From NCBI RefSeq assembly GCF_018362995.1, contig NZ_CP074372.1, positions 1,054,001-1,118,000 on the forward strand: 64,000 nt of DNA, written 5' to 3'. Below, in pieces: positions 36,819 through 45,059 of the stretch. Source of the stretch: Chryseobacterium indologenes (GTDB taxonomy: Bacteria; Bacteroidota; Bacteroidia; Flavobacteriales; Weeksellaceae). How positions within the stretch are numbered: position 1 is the first letter of the stretch; the number at the start of each line of letters is the position of its first letter. Under the pieces are notes generated by a model. It did no database searches, had not been told where the DNA came from, and saw nothing but the letters and a program-made list of their open reading frames with translations. The position numbers and the translations under genes were made by a program.

Positions 36819-38336
36819 ATGAGCAATTCTTTATATCCCATATTTTTAAAACTTGAAAACCTGTCACTGCTGATCATTGGTGGTGGCAAGGTTGCCCTTG
36901 AAAAACTAGAGTCCGTATTGGGAAACTCTCCGGATACTTTCATCAAACTGGTGGCGAAAGAAATTATTCCTGAAGTCAGAGCCTTACAACATGAATTTTC
37001 TAATCTAACCCTGCATGAAAGAGGCTACGATGAGCATGATTTTAATGATGCCGATCTTGCCATTATTGCAGTAAATGATATTGAACTGGCAGGAGAAATC
37101 AGGGGAAAAGCCCAGCAAAAAAATGTATTGGTGAATATTGCGGACAAGCCTGATCTTTGTGACTTTTATTTAGGTTCCATTGTCAAAAAAGGAAGTCTCA
37201 AAATTGCTATTTCTACCAACGGAAAATCTCCGACCATTGCCAAGAGATTAAGGGAAACCTTTACCGAAGTCATTCCTGATGAAATGGATCATGTGTTGGA
37301 TAATATGCAGCATATCCGGAACAGACTGACCGGAGATTTCAATTATAAAGTGAAGGAACTCAACAAAATCACTACGGAATATCTGTCCGATGGAAAAGTT
37401 TCTTTAAAACCAGATATGGAAATTGAAAAACTGATTAATATTACCAAAACAGCCCAAAGAAAAGCCAATATTTACCTTGCAATCATTGGTATTTTACTTC
37501 TTTTCGGGTTATTTGGACTTGTGGTCTATCAGTTTAATCTTTCAGATGATATCCAATATTTTCTGAACAAAGACGGTCATATCTTTTATTGGATGCTGTT
37601 TGCAGGCTTTATGGCGGAAATTGTCGCAGGATCTATGGGAATGGGCTATGGAGTAATATGTACCACAATTCTCTTACTGTTAAATGTTCCACCGCCTGTT
37701 GTGAGTGCGAGCATCCACTCTGCAGAATCGTTTACCACAGCAGCAGGAAGTTTCAGCCATTACAAACTGGGAAATGTCAATAAGAAAATGGTATGGGTAT
37801 TATTTCCGCTGGCTATTGTGGGTTCTGTTATCGGTGCATTGACGCTGTCTCATTACGGGGAACACTATGCTCATATTGTAAAGCCTATTATTGCCTGCTA
37901 CACATTATATCTTGGAATTAATATCTTACGAAATGCATTCAAAGATAAAAAATCAGGGCAAACAAAAACCAAACGCAGAACCAATCTCAGAATATTAGGA
38001 TTGGCAGGAGGTTTTATTGATTCCTTTGCTGGTGGCGGCTGGGGTCCTTTGGTAACCGGAACGCTTATCAAAGAGGGAAGGATCCCCCGTTATGTCGTGG
38101 GAAGCTCCACTGTAGCCAAGTTTTTACTGACCGTAACAAGTGCGATAACATTTATTTTCACTATTGGAATTCATCACTGGAATATTGTTTTAGGACTTTT
38201 ATTGGGGGGTATTTTTACGGCTCCGTTTTCGGCGATGCTTACGGCAAAACTTCCGACAAAAAAAATGTTTGTTGTGGTAGGAATTGTGGTTATTCTGATG
38301 AGTCTTGTTACAATAACAAAGTCTTTTTTGTCATAA
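36819..38336 (+). CDS. Fusion: siroheme synthase N-domain + TauE/SafE (TSUP) transporter
   Basis: A 505-residue two-part protein. Residues 1 to about 205 are a precorrin-2 dehydrogenase/sirohydrochlorin ferrochelatase (CysG N-domain, Met8p-like): LSLLIIGGGKVALEKLE NAD-binding start, NIADKPDLCDFYLGS and KIAISTNGKSPTIAKRLRE. From about residue 215 follow a lead helix and eight or so membrane helices of the TSUP/TauE family (MAEIVAGSMGMGYG and GGFIDSFAGGGWGP repeats). The first half completes siroheme for CysI; the second moves sulfite, sulfate or an organosulfonate. The join is within one open frame with no stop or frameshift. Confidence 0.93.
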   Translation: MSNSLYPIFLKLENLSLLIIGGGKVALEKLESVLGNSPDTFIKLVAKEIIPEVRALQHEFSNLTLHERGYDEHDFNDADLAIIAVNDIELAGEIRGKAQQKNVLVNIADKPDLCDFYLGSIVKKGSLKIAISTNGKSPTIAKRLRETFTEVIPDEMDHVLDNMQHIRNRLTGDFNYKVKELNKITTEYLSDGKVSLKPDMEIEKLINITKTAQRKANIYLAIIGILLLFGLFGLVVYQFNLSDDIQYFLNKDGHIFYWMLFAGFMAEIVAGSMGMGYGVICTTILLLLNVPPPVVSASIHSAESFTTAAGSFSHYKLGNVNKKMVWVLFPLAIVGSVIGALTLSHYGEHYAHIVKPIIACYTLYLGINILRNAFKDKKSGQTKTKRRTNLRILGLAGGFIDSFAGGGWGPLVTGTLIKEGRIPRYVVGSSTVAKFLLTVTSAITFIFTIGIHHWNIVLGLLLGGIFTAPFSAMLTAKLPTKKMFVVVGIVVILMSLVTITKSFLS

Positions 38337-38343
38337 AAAAATT

Positions 38344-38723
38344 AAACGCAGAGATTTTAATGTTTTACTTTATTTTGAGGCATCAGGGGGAAGAATCATG
38401 ATATCGTCTATTGGCACTATCATTACTCATTTTTAGTAAAAATCTGAAACCATTAGAACTTTGCGTTTTTTTATTTTTTTTTAAACTATATATAAAATGT
38501 TTTTGGGAAACGCAAAGGCGCAACATGATTAAAAAAGGCTGCTATAAGGCACAAGGATTTTATCTTCGATAAAATTAAATACAGGATATCTTAGTCTCCC
38601 ATCAATTATTTAGATTTAGCAATTGATTCTTTTAAGTGGTGTATAATCCAAAGCTTCATCAACGATACAGTCGTAATCTTTGCTCACTTTATTAAAAGCT
38701 TACATCTTCAAACTTTGCGTTTT
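38344..38723. repeat. Repeat-derived gene-free region with AAACGCAAAG / CTTTGCGTTT arms
   Basis: The 437-base gap 38337-38773 has no supportable gene. It holds two inverted pairs: AAACGCAGAG (38344-38353) with CTTTGCGTTTTTTT (from 38459), and AAACGCAAAG (38508-38517) with CTTTGCGTTT (38713-38722). The interior of the second includes the short hairpin ATTTTATCTTCGATAAAAT. This looks like one or two non-coding mobile or repeat elements of roughly 120 and 215 bases. Confidence 0.5.
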
Positions 38724-38773
38724 AATTTTACATATTTTAAAGAAATTTAAATACATTATATCATTGCCCGCTT

Positions 38774-39463
38774 TTACTTTTCAAGTTCACGAATTACTAC
38801 TTTAGCCATTTCTTTAGAACTGAAAGGGTTTTGTCCCGTGATCAAATGTCCATCCACCACAACGTTGGAAGTCATCGGAATAAAAGCTTTTTTATAATAT
38901 ACGTCCCGTTCTTTAAGGGCTGCCTCAAGATTAAAAGGAACTTCATTTTTTCTTCTTGCCAAAGTTTCTTCAAACCAGTCAAATCCCGTAATATTTTTAC
39001 CTTTAATCATGTATTCTCCATCAGAAAGCTTTACGTTCAATAATCCTCCAACTCCATGACAGATCGCTGCGACCATTTTATTATTTTTATATTGGTCTCT
39101 TAGTATAATCCGTAGAGTTGTATTATCAGGAAAATCATACATTGTTCCATGCCCTCCAGCCAAATAAATGCAGTCGAAGGATTCATTCTTTACCTCATTG
39201 AGACTTTTTGTATGTGTTAATTCATTCATAAACCCTGAATTTTCATAATATTTTTTTGAAATTCCATCAAGAACAAGAGGTTTAAGGCTTTCCGGGTCAA
39301 CGGGAGTATTCCCGCCTTTAGGGGAAGCTATGGTAATCTGCCATCCTTTCTCCCTGGCAGCGTGATAAATATGAGTAAGCTCACTCAGCCATAAGCCTGT
39401 TTTAAAATTGCCGCTGGCATATTGATCTACGTTCGTTACGATTAGCAATATTTTTTTAATCAT
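38774..39463 (-). CDS. DJ-1/PfpI-type glutamine amidotransferase-like protein
   Basis: A 229-residue class I glutamine amidotransferase-like protein of the DJ-1/PfpI superfamily, closest in layout to Hsp31-like proteins. The nucleophile elbow is AAICHGVGG, preceded by YLAGGHGTMYDFPDN and the conserved glutamate in GLWLSELTHIYH. Members act as glyoxalases, deglycases or chaperones; which applies here is not clear. It lies seven bases downstream of an AraC regulator on the same strand, suggesting an inducible stress operon. Confidence 0.88.
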   Translation of the reverse strand: MIKKILLIVTNVDQYASGNFKTGLWLSELTHIYHAAREKGWQITIASPKGGNTPVDPESLKPLVLDGISKKYYENSGFMNELTHTKSLNEVKNESFDCIYLAGGHGTMYDFPDNTTLRIILRDQYKNNKMVAAICHGVGGLLNVKLSDGEYMIKGKNITGFDWFEETLARRKNEVPFNLEAALKERDVYYKKAFIPMTSNVVVDGHLITGQNPFSSKEMAKVVIRELEK

Positions 39464-39470
39464 GATAGTA

Positions 39471-40379
39471 TTAATTAAAAGATTTCCTGAATTCTAACGG
39501 TGAAACAGCAGTTTGGTTTTTAAATAAGCGATGGAAAGACTGTGGATGTTCAAATCCTAAATTATACGCAATCTCAGAAACAGATAGTGTTGTGGTTGAC
39601 AGCAGTTCTTTTGCCTTTTCTATTACTCTGTTCTGGATATGCTGCTGGGTAGTCTGTCCTATATGAACTCTTAGCATATCGCTCAAATAATTAGGACTGA
39701 TATTCATCTTTGACGCCACAAACTGTACAGTAGGAATACCATTAATCAATAATTTTTCATCTTTAAAATAATCATCAAGTAGATTTTCCAGCTGGCTTAA
39801 AAGATCATGATTCACCTTTTTTCGTGTTAAAAACTGGCGGTTGTAGAATCTGTCGCAGTATTTTAACAGCAAATCGATATTGGATACCAGTAAATCCTGG
39901 GTGAAACTATCCATATTAGCTTCTATCTCCCTGCTGATATTATCCATGATATCCGTTACGGATTTTTCTTCTTTTTCGGAGAGATACAAAGCTTCATTCG
40001 CAGTATAGGAGAAGTAGCCATAATCTTTTATTATGGAAGCTAACGGATATCCCTGCAGAAAGTCAGGGTGAATAACCAGCACGCTTCCTCTTACTTCGGA
40101 AAGCAGAATATCTTCAAACTGTAATACCTGGTGGGGAGCAATGAAATACATAATCCCATCTTCGAAATCATAATAATGTTGTCCGTATTTGCATCTGCCT
40201 GCACAATCCTTTTTAATGGAAACTACATAAAAATCCGTAGTCACCGCGCTCAGAATAGTTTGCGGATCTATATTCACTTCATTGAAATCAAAGACACTGA
40301 TCAAAGGGTTGGAAGGCCTTTTCAGATTCAGGTATCTGTGTAATGCGGTGATGGAGGTTACTTTTTCGGGAGCTTTCAT
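39471..40379 (-). CDS. AraC-family transcriptional regulator
   Basis: A 302-residue regulator with an N-terminal cupin-like sensing region carrying a small cysteine pair (KKDCAGRCKYGQHYYDF) and a C-terminal AraC domain (residues 205-300: VQFVASKMNISPNYLSDMLR, then SEIAYNLGFEHPQSFHRLFK). It is co-directional with, and just upstream of, the DJ-1-like gene, which it probably controls. The inducer is unknown. Confidence 0.9.
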   Translation of the reverse strand: MKAPEKVTSITALHRYLNLKRPSNPLISVFDFNEVNIDPQTILSAVTTDFYVVSIKKDCAGRCKYGQHYYDFEDGIMYFIAPHQVLQFEDILLSEVRGSVLVIHPDFLQGYPLASIIKDYGYFSYTANEALYLSEKEEKSVTDIMDNISREIEANMDSFTQDLLVSNIDLLLKYCDRFYNRQFLTRKKVNHDLLSQLENLLDDYFKDEKLLINGIPTVQFVASKMNISPNYLSDMLRVHIGQTTQQHIQNRVIEKAKELLSTTTLSVSEIAYNLGFEHPQSFHRLFKNQTAVSPLEFRKSFN

Positions 40380-40404
40380 TTTGTTTCTTTTTTACCATAT
40401 AATA

Positions 40405-40508
40405 TGTCATTCTGAACACAGATAGAAAGTCTGCGAACGCAGTTCATAAATGTAGTGAAGAATCTCATATATTGGGTTATTAAAGATTCTTCCTTCGTCA
40501 GAATGACA
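40405..40508. repeat. Dispersed REP-like inverted element
   Basis: Outer arms TGTCATTCTGA (40405-40415) and TCAGAATGACA (40498-40508) are perfect complements; inside are GAAGAATCTC and GATTCTTC. It is related to 2509-2547 and occupies the gap between the AraC and NmrA-like genes. Confidence 0.7.
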
Positions 40509-40597
40509 AAAGCCACTTTAGTTGACCTTTGAAACAGCATCAATATTTGCCCTTCGGTTGTGGTATTGGTGTTTCTAAGTTACTTATTTTAACGAAA

Positions 40598-41533
40598 TTA
40601 TTTTGCTGATTGCTGTTCTTTTTTGATCTGCTCAATTCCTTGTCTGTAAGTCGTCACCGCAAATTCCGGGAATCTCTTTCTGAATTTTGAGTCATCAAAA
40701 AGATTATCATATTGATATCTCGGAAGCAGTTCCAGTAATTCTTTTGCATTTTTGTTGAATAAGGATCCTATTATAAAAAACAGTTTTGGGATTACAGAAT
40801 ACCTGAATTCTATTCCATAAACCTGAGAAGCCAAAGCAATAAATTCTTTATAATTCAGCTTATGATCATCTACCGGTAAATGCCATGTCTGTCCGTAGGC
40901 ATCAGGAGTATTTCCGATCAAAGCAGTAGCACGGCTGGCATCAGGGGTCCAGATCAGGCTTCGAAGTTTATCATCTCTTAAGGGAACTCTTAATTTCTTT
41001 TCTTCTTTAATAGCATTAAAAATAAGACTATTGGTAATACTCTGAGTTTTTCCGGGACCATAAAATTCAGGAGCTCTGCAGATAACCGCTTCTATGGTTC
41101 CGGCTTTCATTTCTGTTAAAAGCATTTCTGTCATCTGTTTTCTTATCATTCCTTTTCTTCCCACAGGTGCGAATCTGGTTTGCTCTGTTAACACCTCATT
41201 ATTTTGAGGATACATATAGGTGTTATCAAAATAGACCAGCTTTGTTCCGTTGATTTTACAGGCTTCAATTACATTTTTCATGATGGTTAAAAACTGTCTT
41301 TCCCATAAATCCGTATCCATGGGAAGGCCAAGGGTAAAATAAGCTATTTCACTTCCTTTCACGGCTTCTATTGCTTTTTCTCTATCTGATAAATCTGCTG
41401 AGAAAACAGTATCTGTATCATTTACTTTTTTGGCATTTCTGCTGACAATACGGATATCTGAAGTGTAATTTCTTTTCAGTTCTCTTGCCAGTTCTTCACC
41501 AATCTGCCCATTGGCACCTAATATAGTTTGCAT
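40598..41533 (-). CDS. NAD(P)-dependent epimerase/NmrA-like oxidoreductase
   Basis: A 311-residue atypical SDR. The N-terminal Rossmann motif is ILGANGQIGEELAREL, followed by KLVYFDNTYMYPQNN (tyrosine region) and a C-terminal substrate domain with WHLPVDDHKLNYKEF. Substrate and direction of reaction are unknown. It belongs to a minus-strand run of redox and stress genes (38.7-42.2 kb) with DJ-1, DoxX and an AraC regulator. Confidence 0.85.
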   Translation of the reverse strand: MQTILGANGQIGEELARELKRNYTSDIRIVSRNAKKVNDTDTVFSADLSDREKAIEAVKGSEIAYFTLGLPMDTDLWERQFLTIMKNVIEACKINGTKLVYFDNTYMYPQNNEVLTEQTRFAPVGRKGMIRKQMTEMLLTEMKAGTIEAVICRAPEFYGPGKTQSITNSLIFNAIKEEKKLRVPLRDDKLRSLIWTPDASRATALIGNTPDAYGQTWHLPVDDHKLNYKEFIALASQVYGIEFRYSVIPKLFFIIGSLFNKNAKELLELLPRYQYDNLFDDSKFRKRFPEFAVTTYRQGIEQIKKEQQSAK

Positions 41534-41777
41534 CGTTTTCTATTTTGAGGGTTATGTATTCCATTGAAAATAACCAATATTTTCAGCTGCTTTTATTTAT
41601 GATACAAAATTCGGGCATAATTATAAAAACAGAGTAACTTAATCCATGGAAGTTGTAACATAATCTCCGAAAACACAAAAAGCCGGAAAAATAAAGATAG
41701 CAATCTTCGAATAATACATTTCTTTTTATTCCCTTGCTTCGTTACTTTCCCGGCTTTAATCGCTTTCTTTGTCTTTA

Positions 41778-42164
41778 TTATTTCCTGTCCAAAGCCAGAA
41801 AATTGTCCTCAATTCTGCTGATCAGAATATAGAACAACCCGGCATAGATCATCTGAATACCCATTGCTTCCCAGTTTTCAACCGTACTGCTACCAAAAAG
41901 CAGCAGAATAATCAGAGATGCTCCGGCCATAGTGGCAATACGGGTTTTAAAGCCAATGGTCAGCAGAACGCCAATTGTAAATTCGAGAAAGGGGAGAGTG
42001 ACACTAAAAAGATGAACCATTGGCTGCGGCAGCCAGCTTGTTTCAAAACCTTTCATCATTCCTGATGCAAAATCCTGTAGTTTCACCAAACGGACTAATC
42101 CGTGTCCTAAAAGATTGATTCCCATCGATACACGAAGGAAAAAATAAGCTGTTTTTGTATTCAT
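41778..42164 (-). CDS. DoxX family membrane protein
   Basis: A 128-residue inner-membrane protein with four hydrophobic helices. It opens with AYFFLRVSMGINLLGHGLVR and has PFLEFTIGVLLTIGFKTRIA, the typical DoxX (PF07681) pattern. DoxX proteins are associated with oxidative and sulfur stress and quinone chemistry. An imperfect inverted pair (AAAGCCGG near 41670-41690 and CCCGGCTTT near 41750) lies just downstream and may act as a terminator. Confidence 0.85.
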   Translation of the reverse strand: MNTKTAYFFLRVSMGINLLGHGLVRLVKLQDFASGMMKGFETSWLPQPMVHLFSVTLPFLEFTIGVLLTIGFKTRIATMAGASLIILLLFGSSTVENWEAMGIQMIYAGLFYILISRIEDNFLALDRK

Positions 42165-42190
42165 ATAGTAGTATTTTTTGGTTAGAAGAG

Positions 42191-42307
42191 GGAAGCTGGA
42201 GGCTGGAAGTTATATATGTTATGATTCACTTTTATTGTGCTTATCATTTATTTCTTATTCTGTAATTTGTTTTTATGGACTTCAATAACTTCCTTCCTCA
42301 AGCTTCC
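42191..42307. repeat. Inverted-repeat element with 23-base arms
   Basis: The arms 42191-42213 (starting GGAAGCTGGAGG) and 42285-42307 (ending CCTCAAGCTTCC) match at 20 of 23 positions when one is reverse-complemented. The element fills the gap between the DoxX and deacetylase genes. Confidence 0.6.
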
Positions 42308-42314
42308 AGATTCC

Positions 42315-43295
42315 TTACTTATTAAACTTTTCTTCACTGTTATCAACAGGAGTATCAGGATCATTCATCACCATTTTAGCAATATCATCTTTTCTCATAA
42401 AGACTACACCTTGCTTTTCTTTGGTATATTTTATAAATTCTTCCATGGCATGCATCATTGCGGGAGTTCCACCGATTCTGTCGTGAAAGCTGATGCTCAT
42501 CATTCTTCTTTTGGAAGCTCCTTCTTCATACAGACGGTCGAATTCAAATTTCAATTGATTCAAAAACTGATCGGGGCTCCAGTGTTTTCCTTCAATATTG
42601 ACGATATCATTATTCCGTAATGTATAAGGGATTACGACAAAATTTTTCCCTTTTACTTTGGTAATGAAAGGCTCATCATGGCTCAGATCATCTATGTGGT
42701 ACAGGAATCCTAGTTCCTGTAAAACTTTAAGCGTATTCGGGCCTCTTCTCAGCCAATTAGCATTATAGCCTACCGCTTTCTTACCTGTAATTTTTTCAAC
42801 AACATCTACGCCTTGTTTCACGAAATTCAACTCGTCAGCATAATTCTTGTTCCACTGATTGTCCCATGCAATTCCATGGGCGGCAATTTCATGGCCTGCG
42901 TTCGCAATCGCTTTAGCCACTTCTGGATACTTTTCTGCGGCTGTTCCCACAACATGAGACGTTACTTTGATGTCGTATTTTTTCCATAGATCCAGCATTC
43001 TGTAAATTCCTTCATTTCCTCCGTAGCGATACCAGCTTTCTGCCGGAAGATCGGGTTGCCCTTTAGGAAGGGGAGTTCCGCTGAAAGGACTTTCAGCGCC
43101 CTCAGGCTGCCCTCCGGTTTCAAACTGCATGGAAACGGAAATTACCAGCTGAGCCCCATTAGGCCAGTATTTTTTTGTTGAAGTCTGTGTTTCGTGTTGA
43201 TCTTTTTTTGTTCTTTTATCTTTGTTATGATCAGAAAAAGACATCAGAACAATTGTTGAAGCAAGCAACAGAACAGATTGTTTTATGTATTTCAT
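42315..43295 (-). CDS. Polysaccharide deacetylase family protein (PuuE/HpPgdA-like)
   Basis: A 326-residue protein with a signal peptide (MKYIKQSVLLLASTIVLMSF) and a NodB-like barrel. The region VTSHVVGTAAEKYPEVAKAI then HEIAAHGIAWDNQW resembles the PuuE/H. pylori PgdA branch, which includes peptidoglycan deacetylases and cyclic amide hydrolases. The substrate here could be a glycan or a small cyclic amide. The start at 43295 is clear: a longer in-frame reading to 43799 would cover the divergent AraC gene and only precedes a good signal peptide. The divergent regulator 90 bases away probably controls it. Confidence 0.87.
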   Translation of the reverse strand: MKYIKQSVLLLASTIVLMSFSDHNKDKRTKKDQHETQTSTKKYWPNGAQLVISVSMQFETGGQPEGAESPFSGTPLPKGQPDLPAESWYRYGGNEGIYRMLDLWKKYDIKVTSHVVGTAAEKYPEVAKAIANAGHEIAAHGIAWDNQWNKNYADELNFVKQGVDVVEKITGKKAVGYNANWLRRGPNTLKVLQELGFLYHIDDLSHDEPFITKVKGKNFVVIPYTLRNNDIVNIEGKHWSPDQFLNQLKFEFDRLYEEGASKRRMMSISFHDRIGGTPAMMHAMEEFIKYTKEKQGVVFMRKDDIAKMVMNDPDTPVDNSEEKFNK

Positions 43296-43385
43296 TTTGA
43301 ATGTATTTAATAAGACAAAATTGATCAATAATGAATCATAGTGTGTTGTAAAAATTAATGGTAAATTTGTAAAAATCCATTTTTC

Positions 43386-44240
43386 ATGAAACGAATCGTT
43401 AATTTCAATTCTTTTAATGTTTTCAGCATCGAAAAAGAAAACTGGGACGTTGAGTATCACAATCATAACTTTTATGAACTGATTATCATAGAAAAGGGAA
43501 AAGGATTTCACCACCTCAACAATATTACTTTCCCCTACCAAAAAGGAGATGTTTTTCTCCTGCGGCCCAGCGACGGTCATGAGTTTTCTATTACTAACAA
43601 AACACGGTTCATTTATATAAAATTTACAGAACAATACATCTGGGAAAATCTGCTCTCCAACAAGAAGAATGAGCTGAAAAAAGTGGTCCAGCTTCTGATG
43701 GAAGACCATTCTTTTGTATACAAATCGGTGATCCAATGTAAAACGGACAGGGAACATCTGTTGCAGCTGGCCCGGATTCTTCTGTACGAGTTCAGTCATA
43801 AAAACACTTATAATAACGAGATAAGCTCAGATCTGTTTTCCGCCATTATTACGATTCTGATCCGGAACACGATGAGCAATATCACGGCTAAAAACTGGCT
43901 TACTCAAAACTTAAGCAGAATTGAAAGAATATTGTATTATATCAACATCAATGCTTTAGATCCAGATAAAATGAAAATTGAAAATCTGGCCAAAGAGTTT
44001 ATGCTTTCTCCCAATTATATCAGCATTTATATCAAAAAGCAGACAGGTTTCTCCATACAGCAGCACATCATGCAGCATAAAATAAAAACGGCTGAAAAGC
44101 TTTTACTTCAGAGTCATTATAATATCAGTGAAATTGCTGACAAGCTGGGGTTTAATGATGCCAGTCATTTCAATAAAATATTCAAAACCTATAAAGAAAT
44201 GTCTCCTTCTGAGTTTAAAAAGAAAGGTTTATCTTATTGA
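43386..44240 (+). CDS. AraC-family transcriptional regulator
   Basis: A 284-residue regulator with a cupin sensor (residues 20-75, VEYHNHNFYELIIIEKGKG and GDVFLLRPSDGHEF) and a C-terminal AraC domain (residues 180-283, LAKEFMLSPNYISIYIKKQ and ADKLGFNDASHFNKIFK). It is divergent from the polysaccharide deacetylase gene, a typical local regulator arrangement. The first histidines match sugar-sensing cupins, but the ligand is unknown. Confidence 0.9.
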   Translation: MKRIVNFNSFNVFSIEKENWDVEYHNHNFYELIIIEKGKGFHHLNNITFPYQKGDVFLLRPSDGHEFSITNKTRFIYIKFTEQYIWENLLSNKKNELKKVVQLLMEDHSFVYKSVIQCKTDREHLLQLARILLYEFSHKNTYNNEISSDLFSAIITILIRNTMSNITAKNWLTQNLSRIERILYYININALDPDKMKIENLAKEFMLSPNYISIYIKKQTGFSIQQHIMQHKIKTAEKLLLQSHYNISEIADKLGFNDASHFNKIFKTYKEMSPSEFKKKGLSY

Positions 44241-44291
44241 TCATGAGGTTTATATATTTTTCATACCTTTAATAATCAAATCTTTAAGTCT

Positions 44292-44762
44292 ATGAAAATA
44301 AGCGCAGGGATTTTACTGTTTAAAAAGGAAAAAGACAGTCTGTATTACTTTCTGATACATCCCGGCGGTCCTTTCTTGAAAAATAAAGACCTGGGAGCGT
44401 GGTCTATTCCTAAAGGAGAAGTTTTTCCTGATGAAGATTTATTGGAGCGTGCTTTGAAAGAATTTAAAGAAGAAACCGGTAAAACAATAGATGGGAAGTT
44501 TATCGAATTATCACCCATTAAACAGAAAGGAGGAAAAACCGTTTATGCCTGGGCTTTAGAAAATGATCTTGAAATCGCAGACCTTTACAGCAATACTTTC
44601 CCCTTAGAGTGGCCACCCAAATCCGGTAAAATATTGGAAGTCCCGGAAGTAGATCAATGGGAATGGTTTTCTTCAGAAGAAGCACAGAAACGCATAAACA
44701 CGGCACAAAAAGATTTTATCACAGAGCTTGAAAGTATCATAAAAAAATCAATAACACCTTAA
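44292..44762 (+). CDS. Nudix hydrolase
   Basis: A 156-residue Nudix domain protein. The Nudix box reads GEVFPDEDLLERALKEFKEE followed by TG, matching Gx5Ex7REUxEExGU except for Lys in place of the Arg; the metal-binding Glu residues are present. The opening (AGILLFKKEKDSLYYFLIHPGGP) and the SIPKG segment fit the group that hydrolyses diadenosine polyphosphates or pyrophosphohydrolyses nucleotides. The substrate is unknown. A small cysteine-rich peptide gene follows after ten bases. Confidence 0.88.
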   Translation: MKISAGILLFKKEKDSLYYFLIHPGGPFLKNKDLGAWSIPKGEVFPDEDLLERALKEFKEETGKTIDGKFIELSPIKQKGGKTVYAWALENDLEIADLYSNTFPLEWPPKSGKILEVPEVDQWEWFSSEEAQKRINTAQKDFITELESIIKKSITP

Positions 44763-44772
44763 AACAAAGACC

Positions 44773-45000
44773 ATGAAAAAATTAAACAGAAGAACATTGA
44801 AAAACATCATTGGAGAAATCGGTATTGAACTTAATCTCCCTCTTCCTGTAGGCGTTTGCCTTGGAAACCTACTTTCCCTGTGTCCTCCTCATTCCCACTG
44901 CCGTGCAGATGAAAGATGTTATCCTGATGCAGCAGGCCCTTGTATTAACGGACTGTGTCCTTCAGGCTATCACTGCCATTCAGGAGAATGTGTAAGATAG
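44773..45000 (+). CDS. Small cysteine-rich peptide with bacteriocin-like leader
   Basis: A 75-residue protein with eight cysteines, seven of them in the last 40 residues (LCPPHSHC, ERCYPD, GPCINGLCPSGYHCHSGEC). The first 15 residues, MKKLNRRTLKNIIGE, look like the double-glycine-type leaders of the short bacteriocin-like proteins common in Chryseobacterium, although the usual GG is GE here. The body resembles a disulfide-knotted or metal-binding peptide. No protease/ABC exporter or modification enzyme lies next to it. It is followed by a strong terminator. Function is unknown; a secreted peptide is the leading idea. Confidence 0.7.
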   Translation: MKKLNRRTLKNIIGEIGIELNLPLPVGVCLGNLLSLCPPHSHCRADERCYPDAAGPCINGLCPSGYHCHSGECVR

Positions 45001-45014
45001 TATATCAAAAAAAT

Positions 45015-45046
45015 AAAACGTTTATCAGGTGATAAACGTTTTTTAT
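45015..45046. terminator. Strong bidirectional terminator
   Basis: The perfect 13-bp stem AAAACGTTTATCA / TGATAAACGTTTT is followed by TTATT on one strand and preceded by A-rich sequence, so it serves both convergent genes. Confidence 0.82.
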
Positions 45047-45059
45047 TATATCTAAAGTT

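Noticed and set aside
43296-43799. N-terminal extension of the polysaccharide deacetylase
   Set aside because: It would overlap the divergent AraC gene from 43386 by over 400 bases and would put a signal peptide in the middle of the protein. The ATG at 43295 begins a normal signal peptide.
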